Of a stretch of 33,506 nucleotides of DNA, positions 17,677-25,374 are shown piece after piece (positions within the stretch are counted from its first letter, which is position 1; every line of letters starts with the position of its first letter). The DNA is from DAIOFH01 sp036745875. GTDB lineage: Bacteria > Planctomycetota > SZUA-567. The notes below the pieces were generated by a model. The model was not told the DNA's origin. It ran no database searches and worked only from the letters and a program-made list of their open reading frames with translations. The DNA lies in the NCBI GenBank assembly GCA_036745875.1, contig DAIOFH010000033.1:1-33506 (forward strand). Reading direction: 5' to 3'. Made by a program: the position numbers and the translations under genes.

Positions 17677-18885
17677 ATGAAAAAGATTATCAACAAACCG
17701 GAGCAGGTGGTTGACGAAATGTGCCGAGGCCTCGTCATGGCATATGACGGACTGGACCTGCTGGCGAAATACCGTGTAATCACCCGTAAAACCGCCAAGA
17801 CGGACAAGGTCGCATTGATCAGCGGCGGCGGCAGCGGGCACGAACCGGCGCATGCAGGTTTTGTCGGCACAGGGATGCTGGATGCCGCCGTTTGCGGCGA
17901 CGTCTTCGCCTCGCCTTCCCAGATGCAGGTGTACAACGCCATTAAGGCCGTCAATAACCCGGCGGGAACGCTTCTTATCATCAAAAACTACTCCGGCGAC
18001 GTCATGAACTTCCAAAATGCCGCCTTCCTCGCCGAGCTGGACGGGCTGGAAACCGCCTCTGTCAAGGTCAATGACGATATCGCGGTCCAGGACAGCCTGT
18101 ATACCGTCGGCCGGAGGGGAGTGGCGGGTACGGTGTTCGTGCACAAAATCGCGGGCGCTGCCGCCGAGGCGGGAAACGGATTGGCCGAAGTGAGACGCAT
18201 TGTCCAGAAGGCAGCCGATATGGTTAGAAGCGTCGGCTTCGCCTATTCCTCCTGCACGGTGCCGGCGAAGGGCAGCCCCACCTTCACCCTCGGGGACGTT
18301 GAAATGGAATACGGCGTCGGGATTCACGGCGAACCGGGAATACGCCGCGAGCAAATCGTCACGGCGGACGAACTCGCACAGAGGATGACCGCGTCCATTC
18401 TCGATGACCTGGGCATTTCAACGAAACGCGAGGTGGCGGTTTTGATCAACGGATTCGGCGCTACGCCGCTCCAGGAATTGTACATCCTCAACCAGGCCGT
18501 ACTGCGCATTCTCTACGATCTGGACATCACCGTGGTGCGGGCATTGGTGGGAAATTTCATGACCTCCACCGACATGGCCGGCGCTTCAGTGTCCATCATG
18601 GAACTGGACGATGAACTGAAAAAGTATCTGGTCATGCCGTGCGACGCGCCCGCCTTGAAGGTGCGTGGAAATGAGGGCCCGTTGCGCTACCTTCCGCCGT
18701 CCGTGGAGGATTTGAAGAGCGTGACGCCAGGCGGCCCGGGCGGAGGCAGGGGAAACAATACCGTTGTCGGGGATACGGTCGACCTGGAAAACATGATTTT
18801 CATCCTGGAAACGATGGCTGGCGCGAAATCCATAACGAACCCCATCTGCGCGACGAAGTCGAAAAAGGCATTATCGATTTCATAA
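17677..18885 (+). CDS. dhaK: Dihydroxyacetone kinase subunit DhaK with aberrant C-terminal tail
   Basis: The first 330 residues or so are a complete DhaK: SGGGSGHEPAHAGFVG, CGDVFASPS, IIKNYSGDVMNF, the substrate-binding histidine motif GIHGEPG, GFGATPLQELYIL and FMTSTDMAGASVS. It binds dihydroxyacetone covalently and needs DhaL (ADP- or ATP-binding) and, in PTS systems, DhaM. Neither is in this window. About 70 extra residues follow: a Gly-rich linker, GDTVDLENMIFILETMA, then a Lys/Ser-rich end. Reading the last 80 bases in another frame gives a more protein-like helix (REIHNEPHLRDEVEKG...) ending at 18899. This suggests a frameshift near 18815-18822, possibly in the remnant of a second domain. 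The core should still fold. Confidence 0.85.
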   Translation: MKKIINKPEQVVDEMCRGLVMAYDGLDLLAKYRVITRKTAKTDKVALISGGGSGHEPAHAGFVGTGMLDAAVCGDVFASPSQMQVYNAIKAVNNPAGTLLIIKNYSGDVMNFQNAAFLAELDGLETASVKVNDDIAVQDSLYTVGRRGVAGTVFVHKIAGAAAEAGNGLAEVRRIVQKAADMVRSVGFAYSSCTVPAKGSPTFTLGDVEMEYGVGIHGEPGIRREQIVTADELAQRMTASILDDLGISTKREVAVLINGFGATPLQELYILNQAVLRILYDLDITVVRALVGNFMTSTDMAGASVSIMELDDELKKYLVMPCDAPALKVRGNEGPLRYLPPSVEDLKSVTPGGPGGGRGNNTVVGDTVDLENMIFILETMAGAKSITNPICATKSKKALSIS

Positions 18886-19017
18886 ACAGCGTCCTGTAAT
18901 TTTCACTCTTGTTTTCAATTCCCTCCTTCCGGCTGCGGGATCCCCGCTTTCCCATGGCCGGGCGGGGGAGTATTGTCATTGCGCCCGGGACTGGCGCGCA
19001 AAAGGAGGCTTTCTGTC

Positions 19018-20193
19018 ATGTGTAGCGCATCTTCAATTGAACTTGGGCCTAAAGAAGGAATATTCAAAACCGCCCTGAACAAGATCATAGAATTTCTTTC
19101 CGCCGCCTTCGGGCCGTTCCTGATGGTCGTGGCCGCCGCCGGGCTGCTGAAAGGCATCATCATGGTGCTGGCGGCGCTGGGGATGATGACCGAGGGGTCG
19201 GGCACCTTCAACCTGCTTGGTTCCATCTCAGACGCCTGTTTCCATTTTCTCCCGGTATTTCTGGCCATAAACATTTCACGCTACTACGGGACTTCCGAAT
19301 TCATCAACGCCCTGGTGGCGCTGTCACTGGTCTTTCCGGGGATGGTGGCGCACATAAACAGCGAAATCCCTGCGGAATTCATGGGATTCGGCGTTATGGC
19401 CGTGTCATACGGGGCAAACCTCTTTCCCGTTCTGCTCGCCTCCATAGCGTCCTGCTACCTGGAAAAAGCGCTGAACAAAATACTCCCGCCTCTGCTGCAG
19501 GGTTTTATGACGCCGCTTATCTGCCTCGCCGTGATCATTCCCCTGACGTTGGTCGTGATCGGACCGTTCGGGGCTTTGCTCAGCAGCAGCCTTTCCGCCG
19601 GGTTCACCTACCTCTTCGAATTGAACCCGATCATCTGCTCCGCCGTGATTTCGCCCGCCTATCTGCTGCTGTGCATTGTCGGATTGCACTGGGCGCTCGT
19701 CCCGATCATGCTGAACAACATCGCGCTCACCGGGCGCGACCCGGTCATGGCCGCGTGCAGCGTGTGCGCCGGGGTATGTTTCGGCATATCCCTGGCGCTC
19801 GCCATCAAGTCGAAAACGGTGGATTCCCGCAGCCGTGCCATCGGGGCGGCCTGCCCAGCCATTTTCGGCATTATGGAACCGACCCTGTTCGGCGCCTTGA
19901 TCCCGCTGAAGATGCCCCTCATACTGGCGACGGTGATACATATAGTCGCGGGAGGCTTTATCGGCGCGTTTGGCAGCTCTGCCGTTGCGTTCGCGCCTCC
20001 GGGGCCGACGTCCTTGCTTCTTGCCCTGGGGCCGGGCTTCTGGCCGCTGGTGATAGTGTGCCTCCTGGCCGCCGTCGCGGCATTTGCCGGGATGATGTGC
20101 ATGAAGTACGACACCTTCCCCGATCCGGCCGTAACGGCAAAAGAGACTGAACAATGCGAAATGCCCGCCGAACCCGAGGCCGGCATCGCCTGA
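19018..20193 (+). CDS. Orphan PTS EIIC-type membrane permease
   Basis: About 391 residues with roughly ten membrane spans, resembling the EIIC domain of glucose/sucrose/beta-glucoside PTS permeases. Supporting blocks are FGPFLMVVAAAGLLKGI near the N-terminus, VGLHWALVPIMLNNIALTG and the conserved active-site-like GIMEPTLFGALIPLKMPLI. The cysteine-bearing EIIB and the EIIA domains are absent, and no partner genes occur in the window. The start MCSASSIEL has AAAAGGAGG upstream. It sits after gldA-dhaK, so it might bring in a glycerol- or triose-related substrate or a glycoside. It could depend on EIIA/EIIB proteins made elsewhere, or act without the PTS. Substrate unknown. Confidence 0.75.
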   Translation: MCSASSIELGPKEGIFKTALNKIIEFLSAAFGPFLMVVAAAGLLKGIIMVLAALGMMTEGSGTFNLLGSISDACFHFLPVFLAINISRYYGTSEFINALVALSLVFPGMVAHINSEIPAEFMGFGVMAVSYGANLFPVLLASIASCYLEKALNKILPPLLQGFMTPLICLAVIIPLTLVVIGPFGALLSSSLSAGFTYLFELNPIICSAVISPAYLLLCIVGLHWALVPIMLNNIALTGRDPVMAACSVCAGVCFGISLALAIKSKTVDSRSRAIGAACPAIFGIMEPTLFGALIPLKMPLILATVIHIVAGGFIGAFGSSAVAFAPPGPTSLLLALGPGFWPLVIVCLLAAVAAFAGMMCMKYDTFPDPAVTAKETEQCEMPAEPEAGIA

Positions 20194-20210
20194 CCGCGAA
20201 CAACTTCCTC

Positions 20211-20241
20211 AAAAACGCCCACTGCCGTGCGGCAGTGGGCG
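20211..20241 (-). terminator. Rho-independent terminator of the BMP-type ABC operon
   Basis: An 11-bp perfect stem (CGCCCACTGCC 20216-20226 with GGCAGTGGGCG 20231-20241) and a 4-nt loop are followed on the minus strand by TTTTT (complement of 20211-20215). It lies 40 bp after the last gene of the minus-strand operon. It also lies 18 bp past the EIIC stop, and may slow + strand transcription although that side has no U-tract. Confidence 0.85.
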
Positions 20242-20280
20242 CTGTGTGGTTCGGTCAAATGCCGCTCTGCCGGGGATCCG

Positions 20281-21204
20281 TCATCGCTCCTTGCCGTAGG
20301 GAATGCCCAGCTGCGCGGGGACATTGAACGACTTGCGGGTTATGGTCAGCACGATGGTGAGAATGTAGGGAAGGGCGATGAGCAGTTCGTTCGGGAACAA
20401 CGAGCGCCCGCTTGCCTGCATGTAGATGGCGAATGCCTCGGCGAGGCCGAACACCAGCCCGCCGATTGCCGCGCCACGTGGGTTCCAGTTGCCGAGGAAG
20501 CAGATGGCGAAGGCGATCCAGCCGCGCCCGCCGATGATGGTGTCGGTGAACATCCCGAGGTACCCGATGGAGTAGAACGCGCCCGCCAGCCCGCCGGCCG
20601 CGCCCGCGAACAGCACCGTGACGAAGCGCACCAGGTTGACGTTTATGCCCGCCACGTCGACCGCTTCCGGGTTCTCGCCCGCCGAGCGGATCGTGAGGCC
20701 TATCGAGGTCCTGAACAGCACGAACCATGACAGCGGGACGAGGACGTACAGCGCATAGGTAAGGATGTTCTGGTTGAAGAACACGGGGCCGAGAACCGGT
20801 ATCTGCGACAGGAGCGGTATCGGCAGCGCCGCCAGCGGTTCTACCGTCAGCGGCATGAGCGGCACGCCGAAGATGACCCTGGACAGGAAAGAGCAGAGGC
20901 CGGCCATGAGGATATTGATGGCGGTGCCGGTCACGACCTGGTGCTGCTTGAGGCCTATGCAGATAAAGCCGTACAGCGCCGCCGTCAACAGGCCGCAGCC
21001 CATGGCCATGAGGAATCCGACCACCAGGCTGCCGCTGTAGTAGGCGCCGACGAACCCGCTCCACGCCCCCATCAGGAAAATCCCCTCGATGGCGGTCACC
21101 ATGACCCCGGCCCGCTCCGCGTAGACTTCGGCTATCGCGCCGAACAGGAGGGGCGTACTCATCCTCACCGCCTGCACGAGAATGGCGACGTCAAGAATGT
21201 TCAT
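20281..21204 (-). CDS. Nucleoside-type ABC permease, second subunit (YufQ/NupQ-like)
   Basis: A 307-residue membrane protein of the BPD_transp_2 family. ATPLLFGAIAEVYAERAG-type N-terminus (here STPLLFGAIAEVYAERAGVMV), GLKQHQVVTGTAINIL, RSAGENPEAVDVAGINV and GGRGWIAFAICFLGNWNPRGA are typical of permeases paired with BMP-family receptors. Its ATG overlaps the stop of the preceding permease gene (ATGA). It is last in the operon and is followed by a strong terminator. It forms a heterodimeric channel with the 354-residue permease. Confidence 0.9.
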   Translation of the reverse strand: MNILDVAILVQAVRMSTPLLFGAIAEVYAERAGVMVTAIEGIFLMGAWSGFVGAYYSGSLVVGFLMAMGCGLLTAALYGFICIGLKQHQVVTGTAINILMAGLCSFLSRVIFGVPLMPLTVEPLAALPIPLLSQIPVLGPVFFNQNILTYALYVLVPLSWFVLFRTSIGLTIRSAGENPEAVDVAGINVNLVRFVTVLFAGAAGGLAGAFYSIGYLGMFTDTIIGGRGWIAFAICFLGNWNPRGAAIGGLVFGLAEAFAIYMQASGRSLFPNELLIALPYILTIVLTITRKSFNVPAQLGIPYGKER

Positions 21205-22265
21205 GCTTCCACCGCCTTTCTCAGCCGGCGTTTTTCACGCCTGATCTCAAGCCGCGAACGCAGGAAGTGGGCCATGATGACGAAGACCATGACAAACCCC
21301 TGCATCAGCCAGATGACGCTGGACGGTATCCCCGCCATTTGCCCCATGATGTTGCCGCCGACGCTGAGGAGCCCGAACAGGACGGCGGCGAATACAATGC
21401 CGATGGGGTTGGCGTTGGCGAGGATGGCGATGCCGATGCCCATTGCGCCGAGGTCGGGGGAAAAGCCCTGGATAAGCATGTGCTGGACGCCGTTTACCTC
21501 GGTGAACCCAGCCAGTCCCGCCAGCGCGCCGCTGAGGAAAAATGCCGACACATAGATGCGCCCGGTGTCGATGCCGGCGAGGCGACCCGCTTCCTGATTG
21601 TTCCCCACCACCCGGACGCGGAAGCCGAACTTGGTTTTGTACAGCACCACCCATATCGCCAGCGCCACCACGACGGCGAGAATAAAGCCGTAATGCAGGC
21701 GCGTCCGCGCCACGAAGGTCGGCAGCCAGACCGCTTTCGAAAGGGCGTCCGTTTGCGGGTACTCGCCTTTCGCTTCCATCAGCACGGTGCGCAGGAGGTA
21801 GTTCATGATCGCCAGCGCGACATAGGACGACATCATGCTGACCAGGAACTCGTTCGCCTTGAATCGCGCCTTGACAAAGCCGATGAATCCTCCCCAGACG
21901 CCGCCGCCGATCGCGGCCAGAAGCATCACCACCGGCAAGGCGAGCCAGGCGGGCGCGCGATTCTGGAGGAGCAACGAGGAGGCGACGGCCAGAAGCGCTC
22001 CGATATAGAACTGCCCCTGCGCGCCGATGTTGAAGAGGTTGGCCTTGAAGGTGAAGGCAAAGGCGAGGCCCGTGAATATCAATGGCGTCGCCTTGACGAA
22101 GACCTCCGCCAGGGTGTATTTGTCCCTCATCACGGACGAGAAGAGAAATCCGTAGGCCGTCAGCGGATTTTTCCCCAACAACAGCATCATCAGCCCTGCG
22201 GCGACAAGCCCCGCCACAACGGCCAGGATGTTGATGACAATGAGGTCGCGGGTTTTGGCGCTCAT
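21201..22265 (-). CDS. Nucleoside-type ABC permease, first subunit (YufP/NupP-like)
   Basis: A 354-residue integral membrane protein. The N-terminal helix is followed by GKNPLTAYGFLFSSVMRDKYTLAEVFVKATPLIFTGLAFAF-type sequence, FNIGAQGQFYIGALLA, the coupling motif VVGNNQEAGRLAGID and a late GFSPDLGAMGIGIAILANANPIG block. All are characteristic of the larger permease of BMP-type importers. The last residues are basic (RSRLEIRREKRRLRK), as expected for a cytoplasmic tail. It is coupled by ATGA overlaps to both the ATPase gene upstream and the second permease downstream. Confidence 0.9.
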   Translation of the reverse strand: MSAKTRDLIVINILAVVAGLVAAGLMMLLLGKNPLTAYGFLFSSVMRDKYTLAEVFVKATPLIFTGLAFAFTFKANLFNIGAQGQFYIGALLAVASSLLLQNRAPAWLALPVVMLLAAIGGGVWGGFIGFVKARFKANEFLVSMMSSYVALAIMNYLLRTVLMEAKGEYPQTDALSKAVWLPTFVARTRLHYGFILAVVVALAIWVVLYKTKFGFRVRVVGNNQEAGRLAGIDTGRIYVSAFFLSGALAGLAGFTEVNGVQHMLIQGFSPDLGAMGIGIAILANANPIGIVFAAVLFGLLSVGGNIMGQMAGIPSSVIWLMQGFVMVFVIMAHFLRSRLEIRREKRRLRKAVEA

Positions 22266-23788
22266 TTGCCGGCCTCCTCCTTCCCGGATTCATAGCCGGC
22301 CATCATCAGGCCGATTTGTTCTACGGTCATCTCGTCGCGGCGGCCGATCCCCTGGAGGCGGCCCTTGTACAGCACCGCGATGCGATCGGACAAGGCGAAA
22401 ATCTCGCTCAATTCGGTGGACACGAGGAGCACCGCCTTTCCGTCGGTCCGCTGTTTCAGGATGGTGCGGTGGACATGGTCGATGGCCCCGAGGTCGAGGC
22501 CGCGCGTGGGCTGGTCGAAGACGATCAGCCGCGATCCCTGCGCCACCTCCCGCGCCACCACCACCTTTTGCTGATTGCCGCCCGACAGGTTGCCCGCCTG
22601 CGCCCGCGCGCCGGGGGCCTTGATGTTGTAGTCCTCGATGACGCGCTCGGTGTAATCGTCGCGTTTGCGGTCCTGCACCAGGCCGCGCCTGGACCAGAAG
22701 CGGTCGGAATGGTGTTTCAACATCATATTTTCCGACACCGACATCCCCATGACCATGCCGTCGCGGTGGCGGTCGCCGGGGACGTAGCCGATGCCGAGGG
22801 CGATGCGCTCGCGAATGGACAGGCCGCGAAGGCTTTTGCCGTCAAGGGTGATATCGCCTGATTTCGGCTGGATGCTGCCGAGGATCGTCTCGCACAGCTC
22901 CAGTTGCCCATTTCCGGCAACGCCGGCGATCCCCAGCACCTCGCCGCAATGAATGTCGAGGCTGAGATTGTCGAGGGCGGGCAGGCCCGAGTCCGACCCG
23001 ACGGTGACGTTTTGGAGCGACAGGCACACAAGGCCCGAATCCTCGCGAAATTCAGGAGCCTCCGTCGGGATCAGGTCGTGGCCGATCATGAGGCGGGAAA
23101 GTTCGCGTTCGTTCGTATCCTCGCGGCGCATGTTGCCGCACACCTCGCCCGCGCGCATGACCACGATGCGGTCGGCGACAGCCATGACTTCCTTGAGTTT
23201 GTGGGTGATGAATACGACGGCGTTCCCCGACGCGGTGAAATCCTCCACGAAACGCATGAGCGTTTCCGCTTCCGCCGGGGTCAGGACCGCCGTGGGTTCG
23301 TCCATGATCAGCAGCTTGGTGTCGAGGTAGAGGGCCTTGAGGATTTCAACCTTCTGCTGTTCCCCGACGGACAGCCGGCCCACTATGGCCTTCGGATCGA
23401 TGTTGAAGCCGTAACGCTCCGACATCGCACCGATGCGTTCCTCGGCGGCGCGCCGGTCTATGATCCCCTTGACATGGCCGAGGATGATGTTTTCAGTCAC
23501 CGTGTGCGCCATCACCAGGGAAAAATGCTGTTGGATCATGGAAATGCCGAGGACGATTGCTTCCTTGGGCGTTGTGATGCGCACCTCCCGGCCGTCCACC
23601 AGGATTTGCCCCTCGTCGGCCTGATAAAGGCCGTAAAGGATTTTCATGATCGTACTTTTCCCCGCACCGTTTTCCCCCAGCAGGGCAAGCACCTGGCCGT
23701 GTTCAATGGTAAAGGAAACATCATGGTTGGCGATCACCCTGGCAAAGTATTTGGTGATGCCGCGCAGTTCGAAAAAAGGAGCGTTCAT
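22262..23788 (-). CDS. Nucleoside-type ABC ATPase (YufO/NupO-like, tandem domains)
   Basis: A 508-residue duplicated ABC protein. Domain 1 has Walker A GENGAGKST, an LSVGEQQKVEILKAL signature and LLIMDEPTAVLTPAE. Domain 2 has the degenerate P-loop GVAGNGQLE, the signature LSGGNQQKVVVAREV and LIVFDQPTRGLDLGA, where the catalytic Glu is Gln. A degenerate second site is normal in this subfamily. It starts 33 bp after the BMP gene and overlaps the first permease gene by 4 bp. Confidence 0.92.
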   Translation of the reverse strand: MNAPFFELRGITKYFARVIANHDVSFTIEHGQVLALLGENGAGKSTIMKILYGLYQADEGQILVDGREVRITTPKEAIVLGISMIQQHFSLVMAHTVTENIILGHVKGIIDRRAAEERIGAMSERYGFNIDPKAIVGRLSVGEQQKVEILKALYLDTKLLIMDEPTAVLTPAEAETLMRFVEDFTASGNAVVFITHKLKEVMAVADRIVVMRAGEVCGNMRREDTNERELSRLMIGHDLIPTEAPEFREDSGLVCLSLQNVTVGSDSGLPALDNLSLDIHCGEVLGIAGVAGNGQLELCETILGSIQPKSGDITLDGKSLRGLSIRERIALGIGYVPGDRHRDGMVMGMSVSENMMLKHHSDRFWSRRGLVQDRKRDDYTERVIEDYNIKAPGARAQAGNLSGGNQQKVVVAREVAQGSRLIVFDQPTRGLDLGAIDHVHRTILKQRTDGKAVLLVSTELSEIFALSDRIAVLYKGRLQGIGRRDEMTVEQIGLMMAGYESGKEEAGK

Positions 23789-23821
23789 TGGGAAGCCTTG
23801 CGTCGCGCCGAATCATGTCTG

Positions 23822-24826
23822 TCATTTCTTTTTGAACATGGACTGGAAGTCCACTTCGCCCTTGGCCGCCTTTTCGATGCCGGCGGCGACTTTATCCTGG
23901 ATGTCCTTGGATATGGCGGGTCCGTAGATGGGGAGGAAGATTCCTTCCTTCAGGCCGGCCTGGTGGACCATATTCCCTTCGAGGGTGCCTTCCATGAACT
24001 TCTTGACGGTCCAGACGTAGAAGGTTTCGAAGTCGAATATGACGGATGCGACGACCGTGTCGGGTGCGATGGGGTTCTGGTTGCTGGAGAAGCCGATGAA
24101 CTTCGCGCCTTTTTCCCTCGCGGCCTGGATGGAGCCGTTACCGACCTGGTTGGCGTAGACGAAGAGGGTGTCGGCGCCGTTGTCGATCATGGTCTCGCCC
24201 ATCTGCTTGCCGAGGGCGACGTTTTCCCAGCTGTTGGCGTAGGCGCGGACCGCCTTGGCGTCCGAAAGGCCGCGGCCCTTGGCGATTTCGACGGCGACAG
24301 CCTCGTAGACGTCAAGGAGCTTTTCCATGGCGTCGTTGGGGAAGCCGCCGATGGTGGCGAACTGGCCTTTGGCGCTCACTTCACCGGCGACGAGGGCGGC
24401 GGCGTAGCTGGCCTCATATTCCTTCGGGAAGATGGGGGAGACGTTGGGGCCGTTGGCGACGAAGCCGTTGACGACGCAGAAGGTGGTTTCCAGATAGTCC
24501 GCGGCGACCTTGTTTGCGGATTCGTCGAACTGGGTTCCGGCAGCCATGACGAGGTCGTAGCCGCGCGCGGCATAATTGCGGAAGGTTGATTCGTAGTCGG
24601 GGGCCTGGACGTTTTCGATGAATTCCATGCAGGTCCCGAGCGTTTCATTGCATTTCACCAGTCCGGCGTAGTTGGTGGCGTTCCAGCTCTGGTCGTTGAT
24701 CGGACCCGGCAGGATCAGGGCGATGCGGTATTCGGAGGGGGCCATGGACTCGCCGGCTTTGGCCAGGGACGCGCAGGATGCGCATACGGCAAAGAGGGCG
24801 GTAACAATGAACAGCTTTCTCGTCAT
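23822..24826 (-). CDS. BMP-family periplasmic substrate-binding protein
   Basis: 334 residues with a Sec signal peptide (MTRKLFIVTALFAV..., likely cleaved at LAKA-GES near residue 25). The mature part has the BMP (PnrA/Med-like) pattern: LILPGPINDQSWN, YESTFRNYAARGYDLVMAAGTQF, GPNVSPIFPKEYEASYAAALVAG, TIGGFPN and IGFSSNQNPIAPDTVVASV. BMP proteins with this operon layout usually bind purine or pyrimidine nucleosides, but some bind other small molecules, so the ligand is not certain. It is the first gene of the operon. Two cysteines in the signal region do not form a good lipobox, so a soluble periplasmic form is favoured. Confidence 0.9.
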   Translation of the reverse strand: MTRKLFIVTALFAVCASCASLAKAGESMAPSEYRIALILPGPINDQSWNATNYAGLVKCNETLGTCMEFIENVQAPDYESTFRNYAARGYDLVMAAGTQFDESANKVAADYLETTFCVVNGFVANGPNVSPIFPKEYEASYAAALVAGEVSAKGQFATIGGFPNDAMEKLLDVYEAVAVEIAKGRGLSDAKAVRAYANSWENVALGKQMGETMIDNGADTLFVYANQVGNGSIQAAREKGAKFIGFSSNQNPIAPDTVVASVIFDFETFYVWTVKKFMEGTLEGNMVHQAGLKEGIFLPIYGPAISKDIQDKVAAGIEKAAKGEVDFQSMFKKK

Positions 24827-25090
24827 GATCGTGTCTCCTCGTCAAGAAGTAGTACGGCCGGAACTTTCGGCCGAAAAAGGTGCTGATTTTGCTTGCTTGG
24901 AAGGATATGCAGCAATCGTGCAAAAATGACGCAGGGGATCGACGGGGCACGCGGAAAAATAGTGTATACTATATGGAGCAACCCGAAAACAGTGTACTAC
25001 TCTTTGCAAAATTTTTCAATAGCTTGCAAAGAAATTTTTGAGAAAAAATCGAATTCGCAATTTCCGGATCAGGGGAACGGGATTTATTGG
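24827..25090. other. Divergent intergenic region with short repeats
   Basis: No gene is seen between the BMP operon and the MATE leader. AGTGTATACT (24961-24970) and AGTGTACTAC (24991-25000) are related motifs exactly 30 bp apart, three helical turns. Further right, TTTGCAAAATTTTT (about 25003-25016) and CTTGCAAAGAAATTTTT (about 25022-25038) form a loose direct repeat. These may be regulator sites for the BMP operon, for which no strong sigma70 promoter stood out. Confidence 0.35.
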
Positions 25091-25120
25091 TTGAACCTTT
25101 TCCCCTTTTGTCAATAATCT
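25091..25120 (+). promoter_or_regulatory. Promoter of the MATE leader
   Basis: TTGAAC (25091-25096), an 18-bp spacer and TAATCT (25115-25120) predict a start near 25127. The start codon of the leader peptide lies about 27 nt downstream, and the MATE gene about 250 nt downstream. Confidence 0.5.
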
Positions 25121-25153
25121 GGGTAGTTGTGCCTTTCTGTCAAGGAGAGAGTG

Positions 25154-25198
25154 ATGAAGCTTTGCATCCGGTTTCGCTCCGTACAAATGTTTAGATGA
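25154..25198 (+). CDS. Putative 14-residue leader peptide (MKLCIRFRSVQMFR)
   Basis: AAGGAGAG ends 4-5 bases before an ATG that opens a 14-codon frame closed by TGA at 25196-25198. It has the strongest ribosome-binding site in the region, and the frame is too short for routine gene calling. Codons 5-11 form the left arm of a long hairpin (25168-25221). An intrinsic terminator follows at 25317-25352, before the MATE gene. This arrangement is that of a translated attenuator leader. The peptide has no run of one amino acid, so it would fit drug- or ribosome-stalling control better than amino-acid control. This is inference. Confidence 0.5.
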   Translation: MKLCIRFRSVQMFR

Positions 25199-25221
25199 GC
25201 ATTGTACCGGAGCGAAATCGG
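25168..25221 (+). promoter_or_regulatory. Long leader hairpin overlapping the leader peptide
   Basis: The left arm 25168-25186 (CCGGTTTCGCTCCGTACAA) pairs with 25202-25221 (TTGTACCGGAGCGAAATCGG), with one mismatch or G-T pair and a 1-nt bulge, across a 15-nt loop. A ribosome on codons 5-11 of the leader peptide would prevent this pairing. The freed right arm has TTGT-A-CCG, which is complementary to CGGACAA in the terminator left arm (25320-25326). Confidence 0.6.
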
Positions 25222-25316
25222 CAGACATATGAGTGTCGCCGTCATCGATGAGTACCTTGGACAGCGGGCAATGACGCCTGCCGACACGGGATCTGTCGAT
25301 ACAGCAAATTTTGCGG

Positions 25317-25352
25317 CCGCGGACAATGCTTTTGTCCGCGGTTTCTCTTTTT
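25317..25352 (+). terminator. Intrinsic terminator in the MATE leader (attenuator)
   Basis: A perfect 10-bp stem (CCGCGGACAA 25317-25326 with TTGTCCGCGG 25332-25341), a 5-nt loop and then TTTCTCTTTTT. It lies 22 bp before the chosen MATE ATG and downstream of the MATE promoter, so it would stop transcription before the gene unless bypassed. No other + strand gene upstream needs it. Confidence 0.8.
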
Positions 25353-25374
25353 GCTGCAAAGGCGGTCACCTCTT

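Noticed and set aside
22904..24589. A 561-codon open frame on the + strand opposite the BMP operon
   Set aside because: It is antisense to two clearly homologous genes (ATPase and BMP protein), has no family features, and is a by-product of GC-rich third codon positions.
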